Assembly: GCA_021784615.1 (NCBI GenBank)
Contig: JAJYHU010000326.1
Span: 1-6,679 of the forward strand
Source of the DNA: Acidobacteriota bacterium
GTDB taxonomy: Bacteria; Acidobacteriota; Terriglobia; UBA7540
Reading direction: 5' to 3'
DNA length: 6,679 nucleotides
The position numbers and the translations under genes are program-made. Positions 6,034-6,679 of the stretch are shown one piece after another. Each line of letters begins with the position of its first letter. Position 1 is the first letter of the stretch. The notes beneath the pieces are model-generated. The model was not told where the DNA came from and ran no database searches. It saw only the letters and a list, made by a program, of their open reading frames with translations.

Positions 6034-6354
6034 TTATCGAACCTTGATAAAGATGATCCCAAACGTGTAGAGCGCCAGCGATTCGATAAAGATCAAGGCC
6101 AGGATCAAAAAGAACTGGATGCCCGGCCGGGCTCCCGGATTACGAGCCAGCCCCTCGCAAGCAGATGCGGCAGCCTTTCCCTGCCCCAGGCCGCAAAGGC
6201 CCGAAGCAATTGCCATCGCAAAGCCGGAAGTGATCGCCACCCAATTGGTGGCGCTCCCTCCTCCGCCCGCCGCCGCTCCTTGCGCGCCGAACAACGGCGC
6301 CGTAAGCAGCAACCCTGTGATTGTTGTGCAAAAGATCAAAACCTTTTGCCTCAT
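6034..6354 (-). CDS. atpE: F-type ATP synthase subunit c
   Basis: This is the membrane rotor proteolipid of F-type ATP synthase. The hairpin of two helices is clear: helix 1 (about 38-62) with the Gly-rich GLCGLGQGKAAA, polar loop EGLARNPGAR (67-76), helix 2 (about 80-103) with FIESLALYTF, whose E91 is the ion-binding carboxylate. Q58, E91, S92 and Y96 align with Q32, E65, S66 and Y70 of the sodium-type Ilyobacter ring, but the T67 position is L93. At 106 aa it is longer than the usual 70-90. The extra N-terminus (MRQKVLIFCTTITGLLLTAP, then a Gly/Ala linker) looks like a signal peptide, cleaved perhaps near 26-29. The start has a strong TAAGGAGG, fitting the many copies of c needed per ring. 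A terminator follows directly; atpF is not next. Confidence 0.95.
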   Translation of the reverse strand: MRQKVLIFCTTITGLLLTAPLFGAQGAAAGGGGSATNWVAITSGFAMAIASGLCGLGQGKAAASACEGLARNPGARPGIQFFLILALIFIESLALYTFGIIFIKVR

Positions 6355-6485
6355 CTTCCCTCCTTAACGTTAGCCTCACCCTACCCAGGCGGGCATTGAC
6401 TTTGATGTTTCACCGCCCGGCCGTTCCCCGCTTCTGCTGCAAAGATAGGAACTTTCCTTGCGGTCGCTTCGACACTCGTTGTTTA

Positions 6486-6524
6486 CCAAGGGTACCTCAT
6501 CTCTCCCGATGCCGCCACCCTTGG
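6486..6524 (-). other. Inverted repeat in the atpB-atpE gap
   Basis: CCAAGGGT (6486-6493) and ACCCTTGG (6517-6524) form a perfect 8-bp stem with a 23-nt loop, midway between atpB and atpE. It has no T-run and is not a terminator in form. It could be an mRNA stability or processing structure ahead of the highly expressed atpE. Confidence 0.4.
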
Positions 6525-6550
6525 CTCACTGTAAATCTAAACAAAATCCC

Positions 6551-6596
6551 GATCTGCTGCCCGTGCACCGCCGGGATATGCTCCCGCAAGCAGATC
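6551..6596 (-). promoter_or_regulatory. Stem-loop at the atpB stop codon, possible partial terminator or processing site
   Basis: GATCTGCT (6551-6558) and AGCAGATC (6589-6596) pair perfectly over 8 bp around a 30-nt loop that itself contains a CGGGA/TCCCG hairpin. The 5' arm on the transcript starts inside the atpB TGA stop codon. The structure is followed on the minus strand by GGGATTTTGTTTAGATTT, a T-rich run separated from the stem by a few bases. This would suit a leaky terminator or an RNase stop that lets atpE mRNA be treated differently from atpB mRNA (inference). Confidence 0.45.
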
Positions 6597-6678
6597 AATG
6601 CTCCCGAGAAACCGCCAAGCCGATATAGAGCGCCGGCAAGATCATAAAAACATACGCTTGCAAGAATGATTCAAAAAC
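6595..6678 (-). CDS. atpB: F-type ATP synthase subunit a, C-terminal fragment
   Basis: Only the last 27 codons and the TGA stop are in the window; the gene continues past the right edge. The end reads FESFLQAYVFMILPALYIGLA followed by VSREH, the typical last helix of subunit a (compare the LLQAFIFTLLTAVYIGLA-like ends of the family), which packs against the c-ring. Subunit a forms the stator half-channels, but its essential Arg lies outside the window. It is the expected neighbour before atpE. The gap to atpE of about 240 nt is longer than usual for these two genes. Confidence 0.85.
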   Translation of the reverse strand, partial: VFESFLQAYVFMILPALYIGLAVSREH

Positions 6679-6679
6679 G

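Noticed and set aside
6321..6647. Plus-strand 108-codon frame over the atpB-atpE gap
   Set aside because: It runs antisense to the ends of two clear ATP synthase genes, has no ribosome binding site and a Cys/Arg/Pro-rich translation.

Overview
This window is ordinary bacterial chromosome, tightly packed, with every convincing gene on the minus strand. Read right to left (transcription order) it holds: the 3' end of atpB, then atpE (F-type ATP synthase subunits a and c); a terminator; a three-gene operon (a 94-aa conserved hypothetical protein, a ThiS-like sulfur carrier, a LytS-type sensor kinase); a carboxymuconolactone decarboxylase (CMD/AhpD-like) protein; an MFS transporter; a membrane-anchored alpha/beta hydrolase; a 47-residue small ORF behind a strong sigma-54 promoter match; and a receiver-only protein near the left edge. 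Moderately high GC, purine-rich Shine-Dalgarno sites, a split ATP synthase cluster (atpB-atpE with no atpF after it), the FNTEI...YHVQTE hypothetical protein and a LytS-type kinase suggest a soil-type Acidobacteriota genome or a related deep lineage. That assignment is inference from gene style; no rRNA or marker phylogeny is available here.

Right side (5683-6679): only the last 27 codons of atpB are present. About 240 non-coding nt with two long inverted repeats separate it from atpE. AtpE has a signal-peptide-like N-terminal extension and an ion site that carries most, not all, of the sodium-type ligands. A 10-bp terminator hairpin follows it. About 350 nt without a gene come next, ending in a plausible sigma-70 promoter for the next operon.

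Middle (3160-5682): the hypothetical protein, ThiS and the sensor kinase are joined by two ATGA stop/start overlaps, so their translation is probably coupled. The ThiS protein runs 13 residues beyond the Gly-Gly-Gly that normally ends the family, and its last codons overlap the kinase start. The kinase has no LytTR response regulator beside it. A CMD-family protein with a CxxC-x3-H redox motif follows after 200 nt.

Left side (1-3159): the MFS transporter (GTG start) and the alpha/beta hydrolase (TTG start) are 48 nt apart and probably co-transcribed with, or just after, the CMD gene. Past a weak terminator lies a TGGCAC-N5-GTGCT sigma-54 element whose predicted start site leaves a 29-nt leader for a small ORF. 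Further on, behind a leader hairpin, is a receiver domain with Ser where the phosphorylated Asp should be. No mobile element, CRISPR array, tRNA or rRNA was seen. The most noteworthy items are the sigma-54/small-ORF unit, the non-canonical receiver, the tailed ThiS coupled to a kinase, and the atpB-atpE intergenic structures.
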